DNA of 64,000 nt from Euglena gracilis (lineage: Eukaryota; Euglenida; Euglenophyceae; Euglenales): NCBI GenBank assembly GCA_039621445.1, contig CP154955.1, forward strand, positions 60,295,564 to 60,359,563, given 5' to 3'. Both the position numbers and the translations under genes were made by a program. How positions within the stretch are numbered: the first letter of the stretch is position 1; every line of letters begins with the position of its first letter. This document shows, piece after piece, positions 12,170-25,087 of the stretch. The notes below the pieces were generated by a model. The model saw only the letters and a program-made list of their open reading frames with translations. It made no database searches and was not told where the DNA came from.

Positions 12170-12592
12170 CCCGTGGGGGATGTGCTGGCCCGGCCTCAAA
12201 AAAAATGTGCAAAAATGCACAAAAAATGCACATTTCTGGAAAAAATGCACAAAAATGTGCAAAAGCTGAGAGAAAAAATGCAAAACCCATGCAAATGCAA
12301 AAATTACCAAAAAAGCATGCAAAAAAAATGGCACCAAAGGAATCATCGGGAATTATGGCGAAAGCGTCAGTTTTCAAAAAAAATACAAAATTTTCAGTTT
12401 CAAAATTTCAAAAAAAACTTGCAACTCAAAAAATGGTCAAAAATGTGGGGGAAAAAATGGGGGAAATCATGCAAAAAATGTGCCAAAAGGCAAAAAAAAA
12501 AAAACCGTTGAAGCGTCCAAAAAATGCGCATTTTTAGAAGTTTTGAACAAAATGCGCAGAAATGCGAAAATAACGCGAAACACATTTCCCCC
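12170..12592. mobile_element. A-rich element with G/C-run ends and AAAATGC array
   Basis: The left end gtgggggatgtgct and the right end aacacatttccccccgac are imperfect inverted repeats. The interior is dominated by aaaaatgcac and aaaatgtgc phrases in one orientation. The architecture matches 15452-15913 and 28250-28930. Lysine-rich reading frames across it are artefacts of the A-rich array. Confidence 0.5.
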
Positions 12593-13048
12593 CGACTGCC
12601 ATCCAGATAACCATTGTCAAGCTTCTTTTGGTCTCTAATTTAATCAAATGAAGTCTGCTGGCAATATAGGACCACCAACAACAAGCTGTTTTGAACCCAA
12701 CAGCAAAGGAGACTGCTAAGCGAGCCCAAACTTCCAAAACTTCAGAACACTCTGTGAAGACAAAAAAAGGCAAATACCAAGAGAAGCAAAGAAACACAGG
12801 AGGGCCACCAACGTCCAATCAAACATTCCTTTTGGACAACCCCGCCTTTCCTTTTATCCTTGCAAAATTTTTTCGGGTGCTGTTGGAAATTGTTGGGATT
12901 TGTCAGGATTTGTCAGAATTTGTCAGGATTTATCGGGATTAGTCGCTGGAGGTGTTTGAGCACAGGACTGAAAATGAAAAATTCCCATGTGGGTAATAAT
13001 CCAAATGTGTGTGCTTTCCGATTTGCCCCCCCCCCCAGTATGAAATTC

Positions 13049-13185
13049 TTAAACGAACACCACGTCGAAAGCCACTTTTCTGCGACCCTCCCGCAGTTCC
13101 AGAGACAGCGGAGGCCCTTCGGAGTCGTTGAAGGGGAAATCGGCCGCGGCGCTGGTGGGGCTAGGGTCGGAGAAAGGGGACATGG
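13049..13185 (-). CDS. Possible terminal exon, unknown protein
   Basis: The minus strand reads SAAADFPFNDSEGPPLSLEL, then REGRRKVAFDVVFV and a TAA stop at 13049-13051. The island is GC-rich with mixed charged residues, unlike the flanking repeats. It could be the last exon of the adenylate cyclase gene, whose other exons lie upstream on this strand, or of a separate gene. I found no linking evidence. The 5' end is approximate. Confidence 0.4.
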
Positions 13186-13538
13186 AAAGGGCAATGGCAC
13201 TACAGTCACATGAGAGTGAGTCACAGCAGTACGGAGAGAGAGAGTATGTATCAGTGGGCCAGTGGGTGGGTGGGTTGCGAGGTTGCGACGAGAGGGATGG
13301 AAATACAGCGCAGAGGAATAGCACAGGCTCAGATGGTGGGGAGGGGGGGGCAGGATTGGAGCGCGCTCTCTAGAATTGAGGACTGCCTGAAACAAAATAC
13401 CACAAGGGACGAAACCGTGGGGAATGAGTGTGAGTGAATGAAGTGCAGAATTTTCGGCGCCTTTGGAGCCGAAAAGATTATCCCCCCCTGGGGGGGCTCG
13501 GCCAGACCCACACCCTACCCCCCCAGAGGTCCAAGACT

Positions 13539-13539
<1 letters not shown>

Positions 13540-13570
<31 letters not shown>

Positions 13571-13609
13571 AAAAAAAAAAAAAAAAAAAACAAAAAAAAA
13601 AAAAAAAAC
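13540..13609. repeat. Poly-A tract
   Basis: About 70 bases of A broken by two single C residues. It lies at the end of a G/C-run element (13440-13540) with an imperfect ttcggcgcctttggagccga hairpin. The long F-rich and K-rich frames here are artefacts. It may be a retroposed poly-A tail, but no target duplication was evident. Confidence 0.9.
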
Positions 13610-14019
13610 AACCCTGTGCCCAACGTGCTGGTAAGATGACGAAATATTCATCAATATTCTCAGCCGTGTGAGGACAGGCAGGACTGAGGGGGTGATCCGG
13701 ACTTGGGGGGGGGGCACCAAAACAGTAGCACAGCCAGAACGCATTTCGGCCCTCAAAGAAATACAAAACGAGCCTGCCTGGGGCAGGCAATGAATCATTC
13801 CTATCCAGTCTTCCAGATTTTTGCAATTCCCAATTAATATGTGGGTGCATATAACAGGGGGGATCCTCCTTGAGAAGAGGTGCGCTTCTATTTGGTGCTT
13901 ACTTTTTGTGCATTTCCCTTAGAAGAACCATCAAAACTGGGGGTCTGCTTGTAGTGGACAACTGCAATGGGCGATGGGAGGTGTGCTTTTAATTGGTGCG
14001 CTACTGTTGGGGGGCACAG

Positions 14020-14120
14020 CACGAAGCGCCTGGACAACCAAAAAAGCGGACGGGCAGATATCAACGCGCCCCTTGTTGATATCTGCCCGTTCGCTTTTTT
14101 GGCTGTCCAGGCGCTTCGTG
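14020..14120. mobile_element. 101-bp foldback hairpin with 5-bp target duplication
   Basis: The two arms, starting CACGAAGCGCCTGGACAACC and ending with the inverse, are about 46 bp each with two mismatches and a loop of under 10 bases. CACAG sits directly on both sides (14015-14019 and 14121-14125), so it looks inserted. It is too small to encode anything. Confidence 0.8.
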
Positions 14121-15451
14121 CACAGCCTTTGTCCGGCCAAAAACGTCAGGCGCCAACTGCCATGCTGCGGCTCACCTGCCCCATCGCATAGCACAGCACA
14201 ACGGAGGGGTTGCTAAAGAGCCTGGGGTCGGGGTCGAGGGGGAGGCGGACAATTTCCCTCGTCTCACACAGCAAATGGAGCCAATGCACGGAGCAGGCTG
14301 TTGTGACTGGGGTGATGCCCACAGATTCACGGAATCATCCTGGAGGTTTTAAAGAAGAGTGTGTTGGCGGGTTTTGGTCGTTGGTTTGGGTTTCAGGTTT
14401 GAGGGGTTTGGGCGGGGGGGGTGCCCCTCGTTGATGTGGGTGGGCAGGTGCTTTGAAAGCAAGTGGGTGGGAAGTTTTCGTTCCTGGGCAAAAGTTTCCA
14501 CCCACCTTGCCATGCAGAGTTCAAATGAGTTTATGGCAGTGACACAGAAGAGATGCAATTGTCATTCATTCGCACTGTCTGAGAAAAATATTTCCAAAAA
14601 GGTCCATCCGCAAAGGCGGCAAAATGTACGTGTTGACTTGCCTTTGTCAAGATATATCAGGATTTCCCTCCAGCTTTTACGGCGTCTTTCGGCAGAGTGC
14701 ACTCCATGGATGGAGTGCCCGTTAGCCCAATAAAAACGATTCAGGTCTGAATTAGCTGAAGTTGAAGATGTGTCTTTCTCCAGTCCCCTTTTGTTGGTTT
14801 TGAGATGCTGGGGGAAGGAATGTTTGGGGTCTCGGGGGATGGGATCCTTGGGGGGTGCCAGCATCTTGTGTAAAACACCTCCCGGGGGGGGGGGGGGGGC
14901 AGCACAGCGATATGCCATGTCCTGGCAGCACTTTCCTGGCAGTCAACCCAAGCAGAAAAAGAGCCCCTCAGCTGGACCTGCCCCACCCTGGGGGGGCCGT
15001 TAAAAGCTCTGGCCAGGATAGGGTCCTGCCAAGGTCCTGGTGCCACCATCTGTGGAGAGTTTCCCGGGGGGGGGGGGGGCTCCTTCTGTTAGCGCAATTG
15101 GGGAGGGCCATATGGTGGCTGATCCATCCAGAAAGGGGCGAAGAAAGCACAAGGGAGAACATGAGAGAACAAGGACCAACCCGCTGAGCACAAAACGCCA
15201 CTAAACAGTCCCACAAACTCGTCCACAAAAAAAGCCCCCCCCCCACAAAGACAAACCTCGGGTTTTCTGACAAATGTCCAAATAATACCCCGGCAGATTC
15301 AATAAAAAAAAAGCTTTCCAAATTTCCAAATAATTCAAACTACTCAGGAAACAAAGCCTGTCACCAGGGGAAATCGATTTGAGGAAAAATTGAAAACTGT
15401 CCACCACAAAAAATGCAAAAAATAAGCTATTCGACTTCTCCACCTTATACC

Positions 15452-15913
15452 CAGGGGGGGGGGGGGAAATGCAACTGGGCCCTTCAAATTATGCAAGTCA
15501 AAAAAATGCAAAAAAAATGCAAAAAAATGAAAAAAAATGAAAAAAAATGAAAAAAAATGCAACTTGCATGAAAAACCTGAGAAAATGCTGGAATATAACA
15601 GAGCTTTGCTGCCTAAGATCAAAAAAATTTCCAGGGCAAAATATTTTATGCAAAAAAAATGCAAAAAAAATGCAAAAAAATCCATACATATGGCAACCAA
15701 AAACAAATTTTTTTCCAGGGCAAAATATTTTATGTAGAAAATGCAAAAAATATGCAAAAAAATTCAAACATACGGCAACCAACTACAAAAAAATTTTCCG
15801 GGGAAAATATTTTATGCAAAAAAAATGCAAAAAAATTCAAAAAAATGCAAATTTCGGGAAAAGCCGATTATGCAAAAAAATGCAAATTATGCAAGTTGCA
15901 TTCCCCCCCCCTG
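15452..15913. mobile_element. CAGGGGG-ended element with AAAATGC array, 7-bp target duplication
   Basis: The element starts CAGGGGGGGG then aaatgcaact and ends aagttgcatt then CCCCCCCCTG: inverted repeats of about 20 bp. TTATACC flanks both sides (15445-15451 and 15914-15920). The interior is aaaaaaatgc phrases in one orientation. The CAG ends and the 7-8 bp duplication resemble hAT-type elements. Between 14200 and 15440 I see only short G/C-run elements (14880, 15065, 15235). Confidence 0.75.
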
Positions 15914-16216
15914 TTATACCCCATTTGAGCTACATAATGGCCCATCAATGCATCACGTCACAAGACACCAAAGATTATTTTTGTTTAAAAAAAAGTTAGA
16001 CAATAATAGAAATAATAAATATACCATACTTGCAACGTTGTCCTGGAGGTCACTTATTGCGGATTTTTTACTCTCTGTTTGTGGGTGGGAAAAAACTGAC
16101 AAATGGGCAAAAAAAAACAGCCTTGCAAAATGCTGTTATCTCATGGTTTTCAAGTGTACAAATCTCAAGGTTATCTCCAGGTTATCAGTGTGCAAATTTG
16201 TATCTGTATGTATGGT

Positions 16217-16220
<4 letters not shown>

Positions 16221-16254
<34 letters not shown>
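16221..16254. repeat. (GT)n microsatellite
   Basis: Seventeen GT dinucleotides. The following stretch to 16830 holds a G/C-run element (16345-16575) and a short GC-rich palindromic patch at 16590-16640 (gccgggctgcggc and its inverse), with no clear gene. Confidence 0.95.
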
Positions 16255-16257
<3 letters not shown>

Positions 16258-17850
16258 GGTGACGTGTCAGTTTGGTTGTGCTTGGCCTCTGTCCATGGTG
16301 CTGTTTTTTGCTTACGTCCTTGCAGATTGGCATCAGGGATTTTTTTTTAAAGACCTGGGGGGGGAAGGGCCCCCACCAACCCGGGGGGGGGGGTCCAGGG
16401 GACCCATTTTGGGGGGGTCAATATTGTGTCAAAATTTTCAAAGAAAAAAAAGGCCTGAAAATGGCCGAAACACTGCCTCTGGTTGGGAATCCACAAGGCC
16501 CTTGGGGGTACCCAGGGATAGATGGGAAGCCTTGGGGGGTCACCCCCCTCCCGACATGGGGGGGGGGGTCAGACCAGGTTTTGTGCAGTGCTGAGCCGGG
16601 CTGCGGCTTGATGGTGCCATGCCGCAGCCCGGTCCGGCGGCCCGGCCCAGACGGGCAACTGGCCCTCGCAGTCCATGCAGGGCGATTGAGGTCCCAGGGG
16701 ATTTATTTTAGGTCCACAGTGATTTTCTTTGCTTCCTCAGCATTTTGGAAATTTTTTGATATTTTCGATTTTCTGACCCAGAAATTGCCCAAAAACAGCT
16801 AAGTCAAAACAGACCGAAACTGCAAAAAATGGCCGAAATTGACCGAAAAATGGCCGTAACTCTGGCTAGGCGTGGTTTTTGGCCCCGAAATGCCTACCAC
16901 GCTGTTTTGGGTTGTAAATTGGTCATATCGGGCTGGCCATGGTGTTACGGGGAAATCAAATATGCCCAGATAGTGCGTTCCAAGGGCTTCAATTTAGAAG
17001 GTCTCCATCCATTTCCTTTGATTTGCTTCATTTCCGAAATATTTTGGAGACATCGATTTTTTTTGACCTTAATCTCTGGACATTTCCTTTGATTTTGCTT
17101 CATTGTCGAGATACTTTGAAAAAAAATCGATTTTTTGAGCAAAAAAAAACGGCCCAAAAAAACACCCCAAAATGGCCGTTTTGGGCTAAAAGCGCGCTGG
17201 AACACGGGCCAGGCGTGTCGCGGCCAAAACGGCGAACGAGGGGGGGGTGATAGAGGGCCTCCAGGGGTACATTTGGTCTTACCAACATTTCCAGAAAAAA
17301 ATGCACGTTTTCTCGAGATATTTTCAAAAACTCGATTTTGTTTGACTGTAAATCTCACCCCGCCGAAATGGCAGGGTCGAAACTGGGGGGGGGGTTGGCT
17401 ATCCTGCCCCAGTTTGGACCCCTTCGCGGGTGAACAACTCAGGCCTGTCGGAGAGTCATAGGGGTCAAGCAGAGGTATTCAGAAACTTGGGATCCAGTCG
17501 CTCGCGACTAAAAAAAAATTCCGGGAAAAGGGACAGGGTCATGGTGATAATCCGTGGCTTTCATCACCTACGTGGAAAACACCAAAACATTAAAAAATGC
17601 AATATGCTTAAAATAAGGGGGGGGAAGATCTTTTTGCTCATTTTCTGGCGTTGCGCCGGAAGAAAATTTTTGCTATTTTTGGATTCTGCCAAGGAGGGGG
17701 TTGGGAAGGGCCCAGACCCCCCCCCCCAACATCTGGCACCCACCTCAAAACCGAAGGGCTTCCCATCTATCTCTGGGGGCACTCCCTGGGGAGGGGGGAG
17801 GGTGTCCATCGGACCTCCCATCAGCAGTCCACACTTTAAAAAATCCCCAG

Positions 17851-17978
17851 TTGGCATGCCAGAGACACGTGGTGAATGGCAGCGAACTCGCGCGCATGCA
17901 GCAGCAGGCAACGGAGCTGCCACCCTCCCAGTCGTGGCGCCGCCGCATCTCCCTGCTGACCCTTACCCAAATGGCCAA
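17851..17978 (+). CDS. Possible exon, unknown protein (duplicated gene, copy 2)
   Basis: Counterpart of 939-1066. The core is identical; differences fall only at the edges, including a CGA/CAA change giving Gln. This contrast with the more divergent flanks is the reason for calling it coding. Confidence 0.4.
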
Positions 17979-18956
17979 CCAGAATCAACACCATTCTTTT
18001 TGCCAGTTTCCAATCAGGCAGAATTTGACTAATCCATGGGGGTCTCAGACAGGTGTCATCGTTTTTAAGGCGCCTTCAAAAAACTAAACCACCTGAAAAT
18101 TTTTTGGCCAAAATGCCTTAAATACACTAAAGACCTTTAAAAAACCTTAAACCCTTCACAAAATCTTTCTCTGACCGAAAAAAAAATGAAATCGAAAACC
18201 CCTCCATTTTCTAACCCCACTAACTCCCCCCCCCCCCAGGCCGACCAACCAAAGCACGATTTACCTACCCTGACAACTGACAGTGCCAAGGACCCTAACA
18301 ATTTCCCGGGCAGGACCACGGCAGTTTCCCAGGCAGGGCATTTTAAGAGGGAAGTCAATGAAAAACGACCCTGTCAGGTTGGCCAGTAACGGGGACCGTG
18401 ACAGGTTCTCGGGCGGGACCCTGACAGGTTCTCGGGCATGACAATTACTGGGGGGGGGGGGTAGGAACTAACCCCCCCTCCCCTTGGTGAAGAAAAATGA
18501 AAAACGCTGGGGACGATTTTTCGGCCGCAAAACGCCCCAAAATTGGTTTTTGCCAACTTTTTGTGTGCCCAAGCATCAATGGAAAAAAAAATGCGATTTT
18601 CGTCGAATTTTGTCAAACACTGCATTGTGAGCGGTATTTTGGGTCATTTTGGGTTGTCTGATCAGGTTGTTGGATCTTGATCAACAATTCCTTGACCTAC
18701 TAAGCCCCCCTTCGGCCGAACAACAAAACCAGATCCTACTAACCCCGGGGGGGGGGGGGGTTGGGAGTGGGGGGGGGGGTTAGCCAACTCGAGGTGGGAA
18801 AATGATGTCTGACTTCACTGGAACACTTTGTATCCACCCAAACTCGAAAAATGGGGCTTCGGCTGTTTTTTTGGCTTCGGACCCTTTTCGATGCCCGGAA
18901 TACGCTTGCAAAAAAGAATTTCAGAACCCTTTTAAAAAAAAACCTTAGATGCCTTT

Positions 18957-19153
18957 GAATATATATAAATATATAAATATAATAATTATAATAATATAAT
19001 AATTATATATTATATTATTATAATAATATAATAATATATTATTATATTATTATGTAATAATATAATAATAATAATATAATAATAATAATATATATAATAT
19101 AATATAATATGAATATATATAAATATATATAAAATAATATAATATAATAATAA
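18957..19153. repeat. AT-only tract unique to duplication copy 2
   Basis: Nearly 200 bases of A and T only, built from ataat and atata phrases. Copy 1 has only a short gap between gaaaaaaaaaccgg and the same flanks near 2000. It therefore arose or expanded after the duplication. Confidence 0.9.
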
Positions 19154-19212
19154 CGGAATAAAAACCTTTAAAAACTTTTTGAAAATTTAAATAATAATCC
19201 CTGCTTTCGGAG

Positions 19213-19345
19213 TGTCCCCATGCGCTGGGCAGAGCGCTCGAGCCATCTACAACAAATATTTGAACAATGACAGGAAAGCCGTCGACCCCAGCTTTCGGCC
19301 CAATGCCCCGGGCTGTATGGGAAGGCCTCATAGCTCACCTGGGAA
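19213..19345 (+). CDS. Possible exon, unknown protein (duplicated gene, copy 2)
   Basis: Counterpart of 2070-2200, with two substitutions that are both silent in the frame reading IYNKYLNNDRKAVDPSFRPN. End approximate. Confidence 0.45.
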
Positions 19346-20608
19346 ATGTGGAGGGGGCAGGGGGGTCACCCACCAATCCCCACGAGCCACAGGGTTTCAG
19401 GATTCCTGTACGGCACTGCTCCTACCCCTTCCCCTTCCCCAAGCCATTCTGCCCCTCCCCCACTTTGTGGGAACCATTCAGAATGAAGCGCCGAACGAAG
19501 CGCAGAATGCAGCGGGAATCTTCATTCAACCCCAACTGTGTGAGTCATGCCCAACCAAAGCCTCTGGCGGCCCATGGGGGGTGGTGCTGATGGGGGGTGC
19601 CGCTGCCCGGCGCAGCAGTGTACCAGCCAACTTTGCCACAGCGTACCTCCCCCCCCCTTGTCGTTGACACGCCAATGTTCCAGGAGAGTGCCGTTGACAC
19701 GGGGGGGGGGTGTCAACGACGCGCCGTGGACACGCCGTGTCAACAACAAGGGGGGGGGAGGTACCCTGCAAGACTGAGGCCAGACCTTTGACAGCAAAAT
19801 TTTTCAATTCCTGACCCCTCCCAAGTTCCAAATCAATTCCCACCGTGAAAAAGCGGGGGTGTTCCATGTCGGGCTGGGCAGCCTTTGTGTGGTTTCAGGT
19901 CTAAACTTTCTAGCAGCTCCAAAGGAGCTCCTTTTAGCAAAATGTACATGGTTGGGGGTGATGATTCCCTCCACTCCACCTTGTATCGCTCTGGCATCTA
20001 TTTCCCTGGGGACGTCACACGGGATTAGGGTTAAAGATAAAACCACAATAGAATTAGAGATTAATCCAGCCTCTGCTAAAAGACCCCCTCAGCTCAGGAG
20101 CTGGAACTTTTGGGTTGGCTGGGAAAAAGCTGCTGGCTGATTCCCCCCCCAGAGGTCGAACCGAGTGCCGAAAAGAAAAACAAAAGTGCAAAAAAATGTC
20201 CAAAAAAACTGCCAATTATGCAAAAAAAATTCGATTTTTGACTCCAAATTTGCCCTGGCCAGCCATGTTCCAACCCATTTTCGTCAATTTTTTGGCCCAT
20301 TTTTGCACCACCAAAAGCCAAAAATCTGCTTCCATCCGGCTGCCTGAAGGCGGCTGGAAATAAATGAAACTCATTGAGGGGGGAGGAGGGGGTCCAGGCT
20401 GAAAAAAGGCTGCTGGTGGGAAAAAGGTTGCTGGACCCTCTCACCAATGGGAGGGGTCAAAATTATTTCAACACCTGCTCTGATTATGTGGGCAAGATGC
20501 AGATATCACCATGGATTTGCCCACCCCTGCATCACTCAACCATTCAAACTTCCCAACAGACCATACACATCCATCACTCGTTCTCACCTCACCCTCCTTC
20601 TTTCCCAG

Positions 20609-20675
20609 AGAAGCACTTATATTGGGAGAAGAAAGCCAAGGAGTGCTGCGGAGCCTTGCACGAACCGGGGGACCC
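20609..20675 (+). CDS. Conventional exon, cysteine-containing fragment (copy 2)
   Basis: Counterpart of 3515-3581, with an intact ttctttcccag acceptor and gtgagc donor. It encodes KHLYWEKKAKECCGALHEPG. The first cysteine of copy 1 is tyrosine here, so if that residue matters one copy may be relaxed. Confidence 0.6.
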
Positions 20676-23518
20676 GTGAGCTGAGCAGGAGAATTTTCGA
20701 AAGAAGCGTTGCTGCCCGTCGCCCCCCCCCCTGGGGGGGGCTGGCTTTGGGTGCCGGTGCCAGCCCAGCAAGCCAATTTCCCCTTGAAAACGCCCGTTTT
20801 TGTGCCGCTGGCACCTTCGGCGCCGGGGGGTGCCACCTCAAAACCTGGCGCCCCACGGAGTGAGGGAGTGAAATGAAAATACCCCCCTGCCTGCCCAAGG
20901 CATCCACCAACCCGGGGGGGGGGGGCACCCTCTTTAAAAAGAAGCCTGGTAGGTCAACGAGGGGTTCGCTGAGCTCTTGTCTCAGTGGAGTGAGAGCGAA
21001 GGTCTTGTCCTGGCCAAACACGTTCCCCCCCCCCTTGAAATGCCAATCTGGCAGAGTCTGCCCGTCAGGGTCTCTGGGACTAGCCAACCTGCCTCCATAG
21101 GAAATTGTCGGGGTCACCAATACAGGTGAGAGTTTCCCCGGGGGGGGGGGGGGGGAATGCCAAATCCAACCGTCAAATTTTGCTTCCCACCCCCTGCCCC
21201 GGGGAAACTGTCACCTGACAGGTCAATTGGTATCGGGGACCCTGACAACTTCCTATCCTGACATGTTGGCCGGCAACGGGGATCCTGACAGTTTCGTGGG
21301 CGGGACCCTGTTTGGTTCTTGGGCATGACATTTCCTGGGGGGGGGGGCGTAGGTTGTTGAAAAAGTTGCTCTTCCACATCTCGTGAATAACTTCCCTTCC
21401 CAAGCGAAGAACACAATTCCGGAGGCTTCGTGTCAGTGTGGTGTGGAAAGTTTACTGCCTAAAAATCCAACTGCATCGGGTGGCTCAAAAATGTGACAGA
21501 CACCTCCAGTCAAGTTCGGGCAGGAAGCCTTCCCACCGCCCCCTGTGCAACAATGAGTGGGCTTGCCCAACTGCGGTCAGCTGCAATGTTTTGGAGACTC
21601 ACCCCCCATCTCCCCTTTTGTCGACGATTATGGGCTTCCTAAAAAAAAGTATGCAAAGGACCCTAAGGACAAAATAATGGCATTTTTTTCTGGGTCAGCA
21701 GTGAGTTTACCCCCCCCCTGGATTTGGGCAACGACAAGGGAACAAAGAAGAGCAACAAAAAAAAATCAAAAAATTCCACCTTGCATTTCTTCGCCCTGAA
21801 GAGGAATCCATGTGGAACCTGTGGTCTTGCTGTTTTCATACACACCCAAACCCCGCTATTCTCTGGGTTCAGATGGGAGGTTCCTGGATGCATCTTCTGC
21901 CAACCCCCCCTTGATGCCAGAGAACCCGTCACAGTCCCTGCTTCTGTAAGGGTTCCAGGTGCTGCCCAACCTGTCAGCATGGGACATGGTCAGGGTCCAG
22001 AGGCTGCCTTTTGCTCCAAATTGTGACGTCTGAGCGGAGGAAGACATTGGTCGGTCGACCGCACAAGGAAAGGGGGGGGGGGCAAGCAACCCGGCGGGTT
22101 GATCGCCGATGGATGTAGTGCAGGAGGATGGGAGAACGAGGGGGGGGGGCATAGGCGAGGGGGACGCTCCTGGAGGCTTTGGCGGGTCGACAAGCCATTG
22201 GCACTCCGGCACGGCAGAATTGGTGGTCCGCTGCGCTGTTGGGGGGGGGGCAGACATTCATCCAAGAGTCATAAACCATCATCAGCGTGGATGTGGACGC
22301 GGCGCGGATGTGGGTGTGGACCACGATTTTCCTGTTGGCGTCCACAAACCGCCTCTGGCGCCGACGCACACACCACAAACCTTCATTTGGTGGCCACACA
22401 CATTCCGATGTCTTCCACCACGCTCTTTTTCCACAACTGTCCAATGCTGGCTAACCTGCCCCCCCCATCAAGGAGTTGCCACGTGACAATGTGGGCAGCA
22501 CATTGGGGGGGGGGGGTGCCCATCTATTCTTGGAATGTTCCGGAAGCCCTTGTACCCATTTCTCCAGGGGTCGATAGTTGCGCTTCGCGCCGGAGGTGGG
22601 ACCGGATTTGGGATCATTCCCCTCCACAGTTCACCAGAGCGCGCGGGTTCGACAAACCAAAACCGAACCCATTTTGAAAGCATTCCTCCTGCAGGGGTGA
22701 CAAAGTGGGCAGTCCAGAGAAGGGTTGACAACTTGCCAGGTTGACAACTGTTTCCGGGGCCGACAGGTTGGGGGTGGATTACCAACCGGGGGGGGGGTGA
22801 CAACGGCCTCTGGGCCTGCTGAACTGTGGTGTAACAATTCCCGGCATTTTCTTCATTTTCTCCCACAAAAGAAGTGTGTTGAAGTGAAATTCGAGCCCTG
22901 GATCAACCTTTTGGTCTACGAGCAGTCCTTTTGGGGCGTCATATTGAAAAAAAATATTGAAATAAACTTGTGGAAAATCCAACCCAATAAAAATGGTTCA
23001 GAATAAACCAATGACAGGATGTTCGACAAACTTTATTAACACTTTCCAATTTTTTCAAGCTTTATTCTCAAACTTATCACCGTACAAATTTGAAACAAAT
23101 TATGTGCGACTTTGCAAATCTGTGTGACTTCTTCGGTTGTTCCTGGTGCACCACCTCCCCTATGTGGATATTATCCCCGATGTGGACCTTATTGAAAACA
23201 CTGCACCACAAAAAAAAATGGGAAGGTGGATGGACCCTGCCCAAAATTAATAGGGCTGCAGGGATCCTTGTTCTGCTGTGGGTGTGGATCAACCAGGGAT
23301 AAACACATCAGAGATCTCCAAAGAACATGACACAGAATAATCACCAAACCACGCAAATTAGAACGAAAAAATGCACCTCAATATATTTTTGGTGCAGACA
23401 AAAAAATGTCACACAAAGAAGATAAAATGTGAAAAATTGCGAAAATTGGGGGGAACACACAAAAAACTGTATATAAATGTGAAAGCGTTTCCCTCACCCC
23501 TCTGCATTATTTGGAGAT

Positions 23519-23746
23519 CAGGCTTCTTTTTAAGACCCCTGGAGGAGGGAGTGCCCCCCACCCACCCAGCCTGGTGAGGGACCCCTCCCGGGGGGACCCC
23601 CAAAAATTGGGCGGTCTGAGGGCATTTCCCAAAAAAAATTGGCACTTTGCGCTGAAACCCATACCTGGGGGGGTCCAGTCTCACTCCCCCACCCCCGGGG
23701 AGGGGGCCTTCTGTCTTCTGACTTTTTTTTAAAAAAAAAAAGCCTG
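23519..23746. mobile_element. 228-bp hAT-like MITE with perfect 8-bp target duplication
   Basis: It begins CAGGCTTCTTTTTAAGACCC and ends with an inverted relative (gac, T and A runs, agcctg). TTGGAGAT flanks both sides exactly (23511-23518 and 23747-23754). The interior has G/C runs and no coding capacity. The same family is at 37304-37573. Confidence 0.9.
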
Positions 23747-23759
23747 TTGGAGATGGGTC

Positions 23760-24900
23760 ATTGAATATACAGAAGAAACCACAAATCGACCGACTTCGGC
23801 AAAAACGGGGCGCGCACTGCCCGGATGAAAACAGGAGCATGGCAGGGTCACACAAACGGCCCTGCTGGCAGACCACCCAATGGGAAAGGAGCGCCGCTGG
23901 CTCAGGGCGGGGTGGTTCCCACCGCACGGGGAGAGGCCGGAGCATCGCGTTTGCCCGGCCGCCACACGGTGGGGAGAGAGCCCAGCAAGGCTTCCCCCTG
24001 CTCTGCGCGTTCCTCTGCCCCTCCTTTTTTCAAAAAAGAAATTCCAATTGTTGGGGTGACATGCAAGCCTTCCTTCGGATACAAGCTTTGGGGACATCAC
24101 CCCCCGCCAAGGCTGCAGAGGAATGCCTGGTCAAGAAAAAGAGGAAGGAGTGGGCAGGGCTGTCTGGGAAGGCCTGGGGGGGGGGTCGACCCCCCACCCG
24201 GGAGGTGGGGGGTGGGTCGAACCCCCCCCCCCACCCGCTAAAGAAAATACCTTCTGCACCGAAGGCGCCGAAAGAAAAAATTGACCAAAAAATTGGCACC
24301 CCCGGAAATAAAGGAAAGCCTGGTGGGGGGGGGGTCGGACCTCCACCCATCCACCACCCATTGGGTTTCCGGGATTCCCGTACAACCCTGGAGGTGCGGG
24401 TGGTCGACCCCCCAAACGCCCATAAGGCGTTTTTTTTTTGGTTTGCCCCTGGACCCTGTTTTCTGTTTTGATGCTCCGATTTTTCTACCTGGGCAGGCCG
24501 CAGATTCACCCCCCCCCCCAGAGGACCAGCTGACCAACTAACGCTCATGTCATCTGAGAAGGCAGATGAGGGACAGGACCCCCCCCCCAACGCCACCCCA
24601 CACGGCCCTTCCCCCGTATAACACCCCAAAAGATTTGATGAACAAAGTCCATATTTCCCTTGTGCAGGGCCAAGCCTGATCGTAGATACGTCGGAAAATA
24701 TGCGGTCATACCGCTCACACTTCCTCCGGATGCATTTCCGACGGAGAAAGGGACGGGCGGCTGCGGTCTGACAGCAGCTGGCTGCTGTCAGGGGTGGGGG
24801 TAGGCCCTATCAGATACCCATGTCCAGACAGGTTGACCTCACAATTCAGCGAGGGCAAGCCCCTCGGAGATTGTCACCCCTGTGAAAAGCTCACAGGGGT
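23760..24900. other. G/C-run element cluster, no gene called
   Basis: A GC-rich patch at 23795-24000 gives open frames on both strands, none convincing. From 24160 to 24600 several G/C-run elements carry cccgtacaaccctgg-type phrases also seen near 44200. 24600-24900 shows nothing I can name. Confidence 0.4.
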
Positions 24901-25031
24901 CAGGGCAACGTGAACCACAAAAAATGCAGAACCCGAACATGGAACGCGCACCAACGCACACCACCAACCGAACCGCACCCACATCCGTCTGCACACTATG
25001 TGTTGCCACCGAAACGCACAACGGACGCACA

Positions 25032-25087
25032 CACACACACAGACACACACAGACACAGACACAGACACACACACACACACACACACA
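25032..25087. repeat. (CA)n microsatellite with CAGA variants
   Basis: Interrupted CA repeat. A second, purer one lies at 25635-25742. Cysteine/valine or histidine/threonine frames over both are artefacts. Confidence 0.95.

Larger units (their letters stand above)
16887..22423. repeat. Direct duplication, copy 2
   Basis: Second copy of the block at 17-7592. It lacks the 2,245-bp transposon and has a unique AT-rich tract at 18957-19153 and about 37 unique bases near 17270-17306. Exon-like blocks and their acceptors are retained at 17851, 19213 and 20609. It is shorter than copy 1 mainly because of the missing transposon. Confidence 0.93.

Noticed and set aside
13434-13671. Lysine-rich frames
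   Set aside because: Translation of the poly-A tract.
23761-24471. 236-residue plus-strand frame
   Set aside because: Low-complexity translation of G/C-run repeats with no family motif; the GC-rich part is ambiguous on both strands.
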